From the NCBI GenBank assembly GCA_029263275.1, contig JAJCXU010000524.1, forward strand, positions 1 to 7,767: a stretch of 7,767 bases of DNA, read 5' to 3'. The notes beneath the pieces are model-generated. The model saw nothing but the letters and a program-made list of their open reading frames with translations. It was not told the origin of the DNA and did not search any database. Source of the DNA: Ilumatobacter sp. (GTDB lineage: Bacteria; Actinomycetota; Acidimicrobiia; Acidimicrobiales; Ilumatobacteraceae). The position numbers and the translations under genes were made by a program. Of the stretch, positions 1 to 5,651 are shown in pieces. Within the stretch, counting starts at the first letter, position 1. Each line of letters starts with the position of its first letter.

Positions 1-1239
1 GCCGAACGTTGTCGCCGTCGTACGCCCGACGTCGAGCACTGGTACGTGATCGACGCCCGCGGCGACTCGTCGCTCGACGAGTTGACCGCGCTGGGACACG
101 TCGGTGCTGTCGTGCGGCTTCATGAGCCGGAACGGCTCCATCGTGTACTCGACCGGGTCGTCGCCGAGATCGACCGACGAAGCGCCGCCGTGGCCGGTGC
201 GCATTGTGTGTCGTTGGCGATCGATGGCTTGCACTCACTGCGCACTGCGCTGTCCTCGGTTGAGCACGCAGCAACGCTGGCTCTGCTCGAGCGGGTCCTC
301 TGCGATGGGCCTGCGGTCGGGGTGATGAGCTGTTGGACCGATGTGGGTGTCAGCGCGTTCCGGTCAGCGGTGGCGGGCGAAACGTGGGTCTTTCGATGTG
401 ATGACAGCGATGTCGCTCGGGGCGCCGGTGTGGCTCCCGTCGAGAGCGATCATCCTGGTCGGCTGCGCCTCGCGTCGAGCGGAATGGAGGCACACGTTGC
501 GATCGACGCCGGCCAGATTGCCGTTCCGAGTGTGCCGAACACCGTCGATGCAGGCGCGGCGGGACCGCCGCCCGTCGGGGTGTTGCCATGTCAGGTGACG
601 TCTCGTGAATGGGCCGGCCCGTCGGGCAGGCGAACGAGCAGCGGTCTCGAACTCGACATCGGGCTCGCGTACAACCGCCTGAACGTGGCGTCGCTGCGAG
701 TGCCCGCCGGTGACCACATCTTCATCGGAGGGGCAGCGTCGACGGGCAAGAGCACTTCCCTTCGTCACGTCACAGCGGCGTGGAGTGCAGTTCACCCGGC
801 GGGCATGGTGTTTGTCGTGGATCGTTGGCGGCCAGTCCCTGCCGAACTCGCGAGTGCGGCGCCCGAGAGCACCGCGCCGACGTTGATCGTGGTGGACGAC
901 GCTGATCGCCTCGATGATGTCGACGGTCGGCTCGCCACGATCATCGGCGGTGGTCGGCCCGACATCACCATCGTCGCAGCGGGTCGGCTCGAAGCCGTGC
1001 GTGCCGCCTACGGACATTGGACGCGCGACGTGGCTCGAAGCCGATGCGGTCTGATTCTCACGTCGGCGGGCGACGTGGACGGCGATCTCCTTGGAGTTTC
1101 ACTGCCTCGGCGGATGCCAGTTGCGCCCAGACCCGGTCTTGCTTGGGCGATCGACGGCACCGGTCAGCAGTTGGTCCAAGTGTTCGATCAGCCGCTCGAT
1201 GTGTCGCCTAGCAGCCAGCGCGGGCCGGCGCCGTATTGA
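1..1239 (+). CDS. FtsK/SpoIIIE-type (EccC/EssC-like) tandem ATPase, C-terminal part
   Basis: The reading frame is open to the left edge, so this is the last 412 residues of a longer protein; a GTG at 46 is internal. Two P-loop ATPase modules can be seen. The first has lost its Walker A to the window edge and keeps a weak Walker B-like strand (SLAIDGL, residues 71-77). The second has a full Walker A, GGAASTGKST (243-252), and Walker B, TLIVVDDADRLDD (294-306). The end (about 355-400) has the LPRRMP...LVQVF pattern common at the C-terminus of FtsK/EccC-like ATPases. Such proteins are hexameric motors for DNA translocation or type VII-like secretion. Several tandem modules favour the secretion-type branch, but no ESX partner genes are visible, so the role is inferred. 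The last 52 nt overlap the convergent soxR gene. The family call is firm; the substrate is unknown. Confidence 0.85.
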   Translation, partial: AERCRRRTPDVEHWYVIDARGDSSLDELTALGHVGAVVRLHEPERLHRVLDRVVAEIDRRSAAVAGAHCVSLAIDGLHSLRTALSSVEHAATLALLERVLCDGPAVGVMSCWTDVGVSAFRSAVAGETWVFRCDDSDVARGAGVAPVESDHPGRLRLASSGMEAHVAIDAGQIAVPSVPNTVDAGAAGPPPVGVLPCQVTSREWAGPSGRRTSSGLELDIGLAYNRLNVASLRVPAGDHIFIGGAASTGKSTSLRHVTAAWSAVHPAGMVFVVDRWRPVPAELASAAPESTAPTLIVVDDADRLDDVDGRLATIIGGGRPDITIVAAGRLEAVRAAYGHWTRDVARSRCGLILTSAGDVDGDLLGVSLPRRMPVAPRPGLAWAIDGTGQQLVQVFDQPLDVSPSSQRGPAPY

Positions 1240-1658
1240 AGCGCTTCGTCGCCCGAGTTGTACAGCGCGCACGAATCGAGGCTGAGACATCCGCAGCCGA
1301 TGCAGCCGTCGAGGCGGGATTTCATCGACTCCATCAGCGCAATCCGTTCGTCGAGCATCGGTTGCCAACTGCGCGCGAGTCGGGCCCAATCGCGCCGCGT
1401 TGGTGTCCGGCTGTCAGGGAGGGTGGCGAGCGTCGCACGAATCTCGTTGAGTGTGAGGCCGATGCGCTGCGCAACGCGGATGAAGCCGACTCGACGCAGC
1501 ACATCGGCCCGGTAGCGCCGGTGGTTGGCGTCGTTCCGCGTGCTGCTGATCAGCTCGTGCTCCTCGTAGAAGCGCAGCGCAGAGGTGGCGACCCCGGCTC
1601 GCTCCGCCACCTGACCCACCGTGAGCAGTCGTTCAGATTGATCCTTGACTTCAACCAT
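1188..1658 (-). CDS. soxR: SoxR, redox-sensing MerR-family transcriptional activator
   Basis: This 156-residue protein has the usual SoxR length. A MerR-type winged helix-turn-helix comes first (residues 11-80: LLTVGQVAERAGVATSALRF, then the RNDANHRRYR wing). A dimerisation helix follows (about 85-117), then the [2Fe-2S] loop CIGCGCLSLDSC, with cysteines at 119, 122, 124 and 130. This is the C-x2-C-x-C-x5-C spacing and the same numbering as E. coli SoxR. The GAGPRWLLGD tail is also typical. In the family, oxidation of the cluster by redox-active compounds or superoxide switches on the target promoter; outside enterics the targets are often efflux and modifying enzymes. The frame stays open upstream to 1808, but the ATG at 1658 gives the family length, and the extension would run into the Rieske gene. 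No Shine-Dalgarno is seen, so it may be leaderless. The 3' end overlaps the ATPase gene by 52 nt. Confidence 0.95.
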   Translation of the reverse strand: MVEVKDQSERLLTVGQVAERAGVATSALRFYEEHELISSTRNDANHRRYRADVLRRVGFIRVAQRIGLTLNEIRATLATLPDSRTPTRRDWARLARSWQPMLDERIALMESMKSRLDGCIGCGCLSLDSCALYNSGDEALQYGAGPRWLLGDTSSG

Positions 1659-1675
1659 TGTTGAAGTTTTACCGT
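1645..1675 (+). promoter_or_regulatory. MerR-type promoter of the Rieske gene (19-bp spacer)
   Basis: A -35 box TTGACT (1645-1650) and a -10 box TACCGT (1670-1675, fitting the actinobacterial TAnnnT pattern) are separated by 19 bp. That overlong spacer is the hallmark of promoters activated by MerR-family proteins, which twist the DNA to align the boxes. The SoxR-like palindrome lies across the end of the -35 box and the spacer. Transcription should start near 1682-1683, almost on the ATG at 1684, implying a leaderless mRNA. The -10 box is weak, as expected for an activator-dependent promoter. A possible soxR -10 box, TAAAAC at 1671-1666 on the other strand, also falls here. Confidence 0.6.
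1648..1667. promoter_or_regulatory. SoxR-box-like operator
   Basis: This is a perfect 7-bp inverted repeat, ACTTCAA-N6-TTGAAGT. It lies over the soxR start codon (1656-1658) and in the spacer of the promoter for the divergent Rieske gene. The known enteric SoxR box is CCTCAAG-N4-CTTGAGG. The site here shares its C-Y-TCAA...TTGA-R-G skeleton with the same 18-bp overall span (1649-1666), but the base next to each half-site differs. Binding by the adjacent SoxR, both to activate the Rieske gene and to autoregulate soxR, is inferred from position and similarity. Confidence 0.75.
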
Positions 1676-1683
1676 TCAGACCC

Positions 1684-3342
1684 ATGAGCGCAACAGCAGC
1701 AGAAGAAGTGGCGATGACCGGAGAGGTCGTCGCACAATTGGACGACCTCGCCGAGGGGGCGATGACGATGGTCAAGGCAGACGGTCGTCGCATCTGCCTC
1801 GTTCGCACAGCGAGCGGAGTTCACGCGATTGACAACGCCTGCCCGCACGAGGGATATGGGCTTGCCCAAGGCTCACTCGACGGCGAGCTGGTCACCTGTC
1901 AGTGGCACAACTGGAAGTTCCGAGTGAGCGACGGCGCGTGCACGCAAGGCGAAGAGGCGGTGCGGGTGCACGATGTCTCTATCGACGACGACGGTGCTGT
2001 TCGTGTCGCGGTCAATCGGCCTGACCCGGCGGCGCTCATCCCGCAACTGCTGGAGAGCTTGCAGCGGGCGATCGCGAACAACTACGTCGGTCAGATCTCA
2101 CGTGATGTGATCCGGCTGCTGAAGGCCGGCGCGGATCCGGCCGAGTTGGTGTGGCTCGCTGTCGAGTACGGCGCGCCACGTTCCGAGAACGGATGGGGCC
2201 ACACGATTGCCTCCGCTGCCGACTGTCTCGCGATGGTCGACCTGTACGACGGCGATGAGCGGGCCCTTCCCGTGGTGCAGGCCATTGCCGGCATCGCCGA
2301 GATCGAACGTGGTCGGCCGGTCAACGACCTGCCGCCTCCAGTGAGTGACGGGACGGTCTCGCTCGAAGCATTCCGCCGGGCGGTCGAAGACGAAGACATC
2401 GTCGGTGCGCAAGCAGTGCTCGGCGCCGCGCTGGAAGCGGGCGGTGGGCCTCGAGAGATGGCGAGCTGGTTCGGCGCCGTCGTCAGCGATCACTTGCTGT
2501 CGTATGGCCACGGCGCGATCTACGCCCAGAAGGCCTTCGAGTTGCTGGAAGTCGTCGGCTGGCATCGGGCACCCGTGGTGCTCGGGCATCTGGTGCCCAC
2601 GCTGGTGTACGGAACCCGGGAAGATGTGCTGCCCTACGCACGGCCGTTCATGCGTGTCGTCGAAGCGATGGATCTCGTCGCTCTTGCCAGCGTCGAGGTC
2701 GACGTCGATTGGGCGGGGGCCGACGAGTTGCTCGACGTATTGCTCGGGCCGGACCGTTCATCACCAGCCGCTGCAGTGGAAGCAGCGCTGCTGAGCGGCG
2801 CGGGCGTCGATCGCGTCCTCGATGTTTGTGTGATCGCATCGAGTGAGCGGATGCTCAGGTACGACACCGACGGCGAGTTCGACTTCTCCGATGACTTCGG
2901 CTGGCTCGACATCACCCACGCTGTCACCTACGCCCATGCCGCTCGATGGCACCATCGAGTCGCCGTCGAGATGGAGGGACGCACGACGCCGGACATGGTC
3001 AGGCTCGCGCTGTTCTGTGCCTTCCTCGCGAACTGGACCGGGCGACACGAGTGGCACACGACGGTCGGTGAGCGACATCAGGTCGAACTCGTTGGCGAGT
3101 TGGATGAGGTCGGTGCTGATCTGCAGCGGCGAGCGCTGTTGGATGGGACGAGTGCGTTCATCGTGGCCGCTCATGCTGTGAAGACCAGTCGGGCGGCCAC
3201 CCGCGAGGCGTTGCGCCAGGGATCGACGGTGCCGCTCGAAGCGGTCGCGCGATTCATGGAGGCTCCGAAGCTCGAACGTTTCGTGGCCCGCTCGGTGCAA
3301 GTTTCGCTCGACTTCCTCAACGGCCGAACCCAGCGCGACTGA
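1684..3342 (+). CDS. Rieske [2Fe-2S] protein fused to a large helical His-rich domain
   Basis: The protein has 552 residues. An N-terminal Rieske ferredoxin domain (about 11-112) carries CPH at 53-55 and CQWH at 72-75, so all four ligands (C53, H55, C72, H75) are present in C-x-H-x16-C-x2-H spacing. Residues 115-552 are mostly helical, with no membrane segment or signal peptide. They carry spaced histidine motifs: WGH (171-173), YGHGAIY (274-280), LGHLVP (301-306), THAVTYAHAARWHH (411-424), RHEWH (454-458) and AHAVKTS (496-502). I do not recognise this part securely. A distant likeness to questin-oxidase-like proteins is possible but weak. The domain order suggests the Rieske cluster feeds electrons to an oxidoreductase centre; that is inference. 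The gene faces soxR across 25 nt and probably answers to it. The ATG at 1684 fits a leaderless transcript; the ATG at 1714, with purine-rich AGAAGAAG upstream, is an alternative that leaves the Rieske domain intact. Confidence 0.85.
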   Translation: MSATAAEEVAMTGEVVAQLDDLAEGAMTMVKADGRRICLVRTASGVHAIDNACPHEGYGLAQGSLDGELVTCQWHNWKFRVSDGACTQGEEAVRVHDVSIDDDGAVRVAVNRPDPAALIPQLLESLQRAIANNYVGQISRDVIRLLKAGADPAELVWLAVEYGAPRSENGWGHTIASAADCLAMVDLYDGDERALPVVQAIAGIAEIERGRPVNDLPPPVSDGTVSLEAFRRAVEDEDIVGAQAVLGAALEAGGGPREMASWFGAVVSDHLLSYGHGAIYAQKAFELLEVVGWHRAPVVLGHLVPTLVYGTREDVLPYARPFMRVVEAMDLVALASVEVDVDWAGADELLDVLLGPDRSSPAAAVEAALLSGAGVDRVLDVCVIASSERMLRYDTDGEFDFSDDFGWLDITHAVTYAHAARWHHRVAVEMEGRTTPDMVRLALFCAFLANWTGRHEWHTTVGERHQVELVGELDEVGADLQRRALLDGTSAFIVAAHAVKTSRAATREALRQGSTVPLEAVARFMEAPKLERFVARSVQVSLDFLNGRTQRD

Positions 3343-3386
3343 CGCGTCGAGCGAACTCGGATGTTGCCGAGTGCTGAGTCGGCTCC

Positions 3387-3426
3387 GAGGCCCGCTGACG
3401 TTTCCACGCCAGCGGGCCTCGTTGTT
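3387..3426 (+). terminator. Strong hairpin terminator after the Rieske gene
   Basis: A perfect 11-bp stem, GAGGCCCGCTG (3387-3397) with CAGCGGGCCTC (3410-3420), encloses a 12-nt loop. It is followed on the + strand by GTTGTT, a short T-rich run of the kind seen in G+C-rich genomes. It lies 44 nt after the Rieske stop and 35 nt before the stop of the convergent padR gene, so it may serve both transcripts. No T run follows on the - strand side. Confidence 0.8.
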
Positions 3427-3455
3427 GCAGACATCGGTCGACAAGTCGTTTCGGA

Positions 3456-4040
3456 TCAGTCGGCGTCGGTCTCGGCGGATGTCTCATCCGCGTCGTCGCT
3501 GTCGGCGGCTTGGGGCTCGGCGAGGATCGCGTAGAGCTGACGCTTGGCATCGTCGAAGACGCCACGTGCCTTCTCGATCTGCTCGGCGGTGCCGAATCGG
3601 CCGATCTGGCGGGCTTGGCCCATCAGTTCGGCCACGGTGCCGCGCAGCTCGCCGCGCCCGCCGGTTTCCGTCTGCTCCCACGGTTCTGCACCGTCGGTGC
3701 CGCGCTGCTCGCGCAGTTCGGCGAGTCGCTCGCGTCCGGTGTCAGTGAGGCTGAACTGGCGTTTGCCGTCGACCTCCTCGGACGTGACGAGTTCCATCAT
3801 GCCCATCTTCTTGAGCGCTGGGTACATGGCGCCGGGGCTGGGTCGCCAGCGGCCTTCGCTGCGGTCTTCCAGTTCGGTGATGAGTTCGTAGCCGTGCATC
3901 GGTCGCTCATCGAGCAATGTCAGAACTGCTGCGAGCAGTGCGCCGCGGCGAGCTCGGTGTCGGCCGCCGCCTCCGCGGCCTCCCGGGCCGCCGCGTGAGT
4001 GTTCTCCGCGATGGCGGGAGTGTCGGTGTGTGTCGTGCAT
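3456..4040 (-). CDS. PadR-family transcriptional regulator with His/Gly/Arg-rich N-terminus
   Basis: The 194-residue product carries a PadR winged helix-turn-helix at about 34-110: ALLAAVLTLLDERPMHGYEL, then the recognition region SPGAMYPALKKM, then a wing ending in FSLTDTGRERLAE. PadR proteins are usually repressors released by small ligands, often controlling their own gene and efflux or detoxification genes. Residues 2-33 are low-complexity and rich in His, Gly and Arg, which could bind metal or the DNA backbone (inference). A helical dimerisation part follows (about 125-177), then an acidic tail (DSDDADETSAETDAD). The ATG at 4040 is chosen because GGAGGAA lies just upstream; an in-frame ATG at 4121 also has AGGAG at 7 nt and would add 27 basic residues. 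The gene is alone on its transcript, with its promoter inside a long palindrome. The ligand and other targets cannot be told. Confidence 0.9.
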   Translation of the reverse strand: MHDTHRHSRHRGEHSRGGPGGRGGGGRHRARRGALLAAVLTLLDERPMHGYELITELEDRSEGRWRPSPGAMYPALKKMGMMELVTSEEVDGKRQFSLTDTGRERLAELREQRGTDGAEPWEQTETGGRGELRGTVAELMGQARQIGRFGTAEQIEKARGVFDDAKRQLYAILAEPQAADSDDADETSAETDAD

Positions 4041-4118
4041 GTGGTTCCTCCGTGAACGTGTGGTGTTGGCGTGGCGCAACTTGGTGCGCACTCGCCGTGT
4101 GATTGCGGTGGATCGTTC

Positions 4119-4133
4119 CATTCGATCGCTCCT
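4119..4133 (-). promoter_or_regulatory. Alternative upstream start of the padR gene with its own ribosome binding site
   Basis: On the - strand AGGAG (4133-4129) lies 7 nt before an ATG (4121-4119) that is in frame with padR, with no stop in between. Both this site and the GGAGG-led ATG at 4040 should lie within the leader made by the promoter near 4175-4203. The gene could therefore yield two forms, 221 and 194 residues, differing by a 27-residue Arg-rich extension. The downstream site has the closer match to the Shine-Dalgarno consensus. Confidence 0.45.
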
Positions 4134-4147
4134 GTGTGGTTGTGACT

Positions 4148-4200
4148 GTCGATACGAGTTATCGACATATCGCTATGATAACGATATGTCGATAACTCGT
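4148..4200. promoter_or_regulatory. Compound palindromic operator at the padR promoter
   Basis: Two 19-bp arms, 4154-4172 and 4182-4200, are perfect reverse complements. The 9-nt centre is itself complementary except for one pair and the middle base, so 4154-4200 is a 47-nt near-perfect palindrome. Its parts are TATCGAC/GTCGATA half-sites and inner CATATCG/CGATATG steps. A further GTCGATA at 4148-4154 pairs with TATCGAC at 4160-4166 as a second, overlapping inverted repeat. The tract is A+T-rich against a G+C-rich background. Binding by the adjacent PadR protein, probably by more than one dimer, is inferred from position. Confidence 0.75.
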
Positions 4201-4203
4201 CAA
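4175..4203 (-). promoter_or_regulatory. Promoter of the padR gene
   Basis: On the - strand a -35 box TTGACG (4203-4198) and a -10 box TATCAT (4180-4175) are 17 bp apart, each matching five of six consensus bases. Transcription should start near 4168, giving a leader of about 128 nt to the ATG at 4040. The -10 box is at the centre of the palindrome 4154-4200 and the -35 box touches its outer edge, so a protein bound to the palindrome would block RNA polymerase. Confidence 0.75.
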
Positions 4204-4245
4204 CGTGTCGCTCGTCACTGCCCCCAATAACAGCGCAGGTCGATC

Positions 4246-4296
4246 CGTGTGAGGACAAGCGCTGTCCAACGGATCTTGTGCTCACGCGAAGCTGGG
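4246..4296. repeat. 51-bp direct repeat, copy 1
   Basis: This copy matches 4307-4357 at 48 of 51 positions, differing by one A/G change and the two-base change GC/AT. It can fold in two exclusive ways: a short hairpin GGACA/TGTCC (4253-4257 with 4263-4267), or an 11-bp stem with one mismatch, GTGAGGACAAG (4249-4259) with CTTGTGCTCAC (4275-4285). In this copy a third pairing, GATCCGT (4242-4248) with ACGGATC (4269-4275), reaches into the left flank. No open frame or protein is suggested. Confidence 0.9.
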
Positions 4297-4306
4297 GCCG
4301 AGTGTT

Positions 4307-4357
4307 CGTGTGAGGACAAGCGCTGTCCGACGGATCTTGTGCTCACATGAAGCTGGG
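4307..4357. repeat. 51-bp direct repeat, copy 2
   Basis: This second copy starts 61 bp after copy 1, with a 10-nt unrelated spacer between them. It keeps both competing hairpins (GGACA/TGTCC at 4314-4318 with 4324-4328; long stem 4310-4320 with 4336-4346). It ends 5 nt from the stop codon of the - strand oxidoreductase gene, so both copies would lie in the 3' end of that mRNA. They could be REP-like elements, processing sites or terminators lacking a U-run. The function is not known from sequence. Confidence 0.9.
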
Positions 4358-4362
4358 AGCGG

Positions 4363-4818
4363 TCAGCGGTTGAGAATGCCGTAGGCGTGGGTTGGGGTCA
4401 GCTTGAGGAGCAGTCGGCGGTCGTCGACCATGGCCTGGCGGTAGTCATCCCAGTTGTCGTGTTCACCGGCCACAGAGCGGTAGTACGCCACGAGCTGATC
4501 GACGGTGTCGTCGTCGGGTGCGGCCGCGACGGGGGTCAGCTCGACGTCGGCCTCGACCACGACGTAGGCCCAGAAGTCGTCACGGTTCACATGCAGACTC
4601 ACGCGCGGATCGCGGCGCAGGTTCTTGGTCTTCGCCCGGCCGTCGGTGACCGAGATGAGGATCTTGCCGGCGTCGTCCTCGGCGCCCATTACGTAGGCGA
4701 TGTTCGACGACTGCGGGCGCCCGTCGCGCTTGAGGGCGATGAGCATGCCGTTGCGCTTGTCGCTGACGAAGTCGAGGGCGTCGGAGATCTGCATGTTGGG
4801 ATCAACCGGCGCCGCCAT
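4363..4818 (-). CDS. PPOX-class, probably F420-dependent, oxidoreductase (Rv1155-like)
   Basis: The 151-residue protein is the usual size for a single split-barrel flavin/F420-binding domain. Typical stretches are GMLIALKRDGRPQSSNIAYV (24-43), the cofactor-phosphate region SVTDGRAKTKNLRRDPRVSL (56-75), the core strand FWAYVVVEADVEL (82-94), and a C-terminal helix then RLLLKLTPTHAYGIL (135-149). This matches the actinobacterial family annotated as F420-dependent PPOX oxidoreductases, which reduce varied small molecules using F420H2; FMN use cannot be excluded by eye. The ATG at 4818 has only a weak GGAA upstream; an ATG at 4794 would remove residues before the first helix. The same frame is open far upstream, but that part lies antisense to nothing recognisable and in shadow of the permease gene. 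It lies 68 nt after the ABC operon on the same strand and may be cotranscribed. Confidence 0.85.
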   Translation of the reverse strand: MAAPVDPNMQISDALDFVSDKRNGMLIALKRDGRPQSSNIAYVMGAEDDAGKILISVTDGRAKTKNLRRDPRVSLHVNRDDFWAYVVVEADVELTPVAAAPDDDTVDQLVAYYRSVAGEHDNWDDYRQAMVDDRRLLLKLTPTHAYGILNR

Positions 4819-4886
4819 CGATCTGTTCCGTTGAGACGACGAAGGCCCGCCCCGGATGGGGACGATGTCAACTCGAGCGAAGGGCG
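4819..4886 (-). promoter_or_regulatory. Gap before the oxidoreductase gene with a possible -35 box
   Basis: This 68-nt spacer holds a perfect TTGACA at 4871-4866 on the - strand, but no convincing -10 box at 16-19 bp and no TAnnnT downstream. A short CCCC/GGGG hairpin lies at about 4849-4860 without a T-run. The oxidoreductase may therefore have a weak promoter of its own or rely on readthrough from the ABC operon. Confidence 0.25.
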
Positions 4887-5651
4887 TCAGTCGATGTCTT
4901 GTCGAGCGAGCTGCCAACTTGCGACCGCGAGCGCGACTGCCGCCGCCACGAGCGGGACGACGATGCCAGTGGTCTGGGAGAAGTCGGCGAGGTTCAGGTC
5001 GATGCCCGTGCGGTCGACGATGATCGAGCGGGTGTACTTGCGGATGGCGAAGCGGGCGACACCGGCGCCCCCGAGCGCGATGAAGCCTTCCCAGATGAGC
5101 ACGTAGGCCAGACCCCACACGATGAACCGGCGCAACGCCACACCGAGCAGCGTGAACACCGCGCAGTACGCGACGACGGCGACGAGGCCAGCGATCACGG
5201 TCGCAGCGACGAGCCCGCCGCCGGACCCGGCCAGCACGGCCGCGGCGATGACCGGGATCAATGTGATCGGCGCGGTGAGCGTGACCGCAGCGAGGAACGC
5301 TCCGACGACGATCGGCCACCGGTCCATCGGTCGAAGCCAGAGATACACCAGTGTCTTGTCTTCGCGGAGGTCTCCGATTGCGGCGCCGCCGAAGACCAGC
5401 GAGACGACCGGGATCACCACAGCGAACCCGAGTCCCGAGATCAGCCGGACTCCCGCCTCGAGGTCGGCGTCGGCTTGGCCGAGCGCAAACCCTGCAACGG
5501 TCGACACCAGCGCCAGCGCGGTGAGCGCGACGATCCTGCCCCGACTTGTCAGCTGCGCCAGGACGACCCGGTAAGCGAGTGCGAGCGCCGTCGTTGGTGG
5601 CACCGAGCGATGATTGGCCGGGCGCTGATCGATGTGTGTGGTGCTGCTCAT
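4887..5651 (-). CDS. ABC-2 type transporter permease (second pair)
   Basis: The 254-residue integral membrane protein has about six hydrophobic helices (roughly 40-59, 73-92, 112-145 as one or two, 147-172, 176-199 and 228-249). The N-terminus is cytoplasmic and hydrophilic. Between the second and third helices it has GDLREDKTLVYLWLRPMDRW (about 92-111), the cytoplasmic coupling motif of ABC-2 permeases. The other permease in this window has a matching DRRNGMLAMYLSTPLHR motif. It should form the membrane channel for the ATPase encoded directly upstream. The ATG at 5651 overlaps the ATPase stop as ATGA, with GGAGGG a few bases upstream inside the ATPase coding end, so translation is probably coupled. 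Export is the likely direction because no solute-binding protein gene is nearby. The substrate is unknown. Confidence 0.85.
   Translation of the reverse strand: MSSTTHIDQRPANHRSVPPTTALALAYRVVLAQLTSRGRIVALTALALVSTVAGFALGQADADLEAGVRLISGLGFAVVIPVVSLVFGGAAIGDLREDKTLVYLWLRPMDRWPIVVGAFLAAVTLTAPITLIPVIAAAVLAGSGGGLVAATVIAGLVAVVAYCAVFTLLGVALRRFIVWGLAYVLIWEGFIALGGAGVARFAIRKYTRSIIVDRTGIDLNLADFSQTTGIVVPLVAAAVALAVASWQLARQDID

Noticed and set aside
364..1017. 217-residue open frame on the - strand antisense to the FtsK-like gene.
   Set aside because: The product is Arg/His-rich with no domain, while the + strand frame carries clear Walker motifs. It is a shadow.
1659..1808. Upstream extension of soxR to 1808.
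   Set aside because: It would add 50 residues before the normal SoxR N-terminus and overlap the Rieske gene. The ATG at 1658 gives the family-standard 156 residues and cysteine numbering.
3510..3998. 162-residue + strand open frame opposite padR.
   Set aside because: The Ala/Leu-rich composition mirrors the padR codons. The - strand frame has the PadR domain, ribosome binding site and promoter.
4151..4179. A + strand promoter (TATGAT at 4174-4179) in the padR palindrome.
   Set aside because: TATGAT arises from the palindrome's symmetry, the position 17 bp upstream is GATACG, and no + strand gene follows.
4246..4357. CRISPR array or integron attC site.
   Set aside because: There are only two repeats with a 10-nt spacer, no Cas genes and no integrase or core-site sequences, so neither explanation holds.
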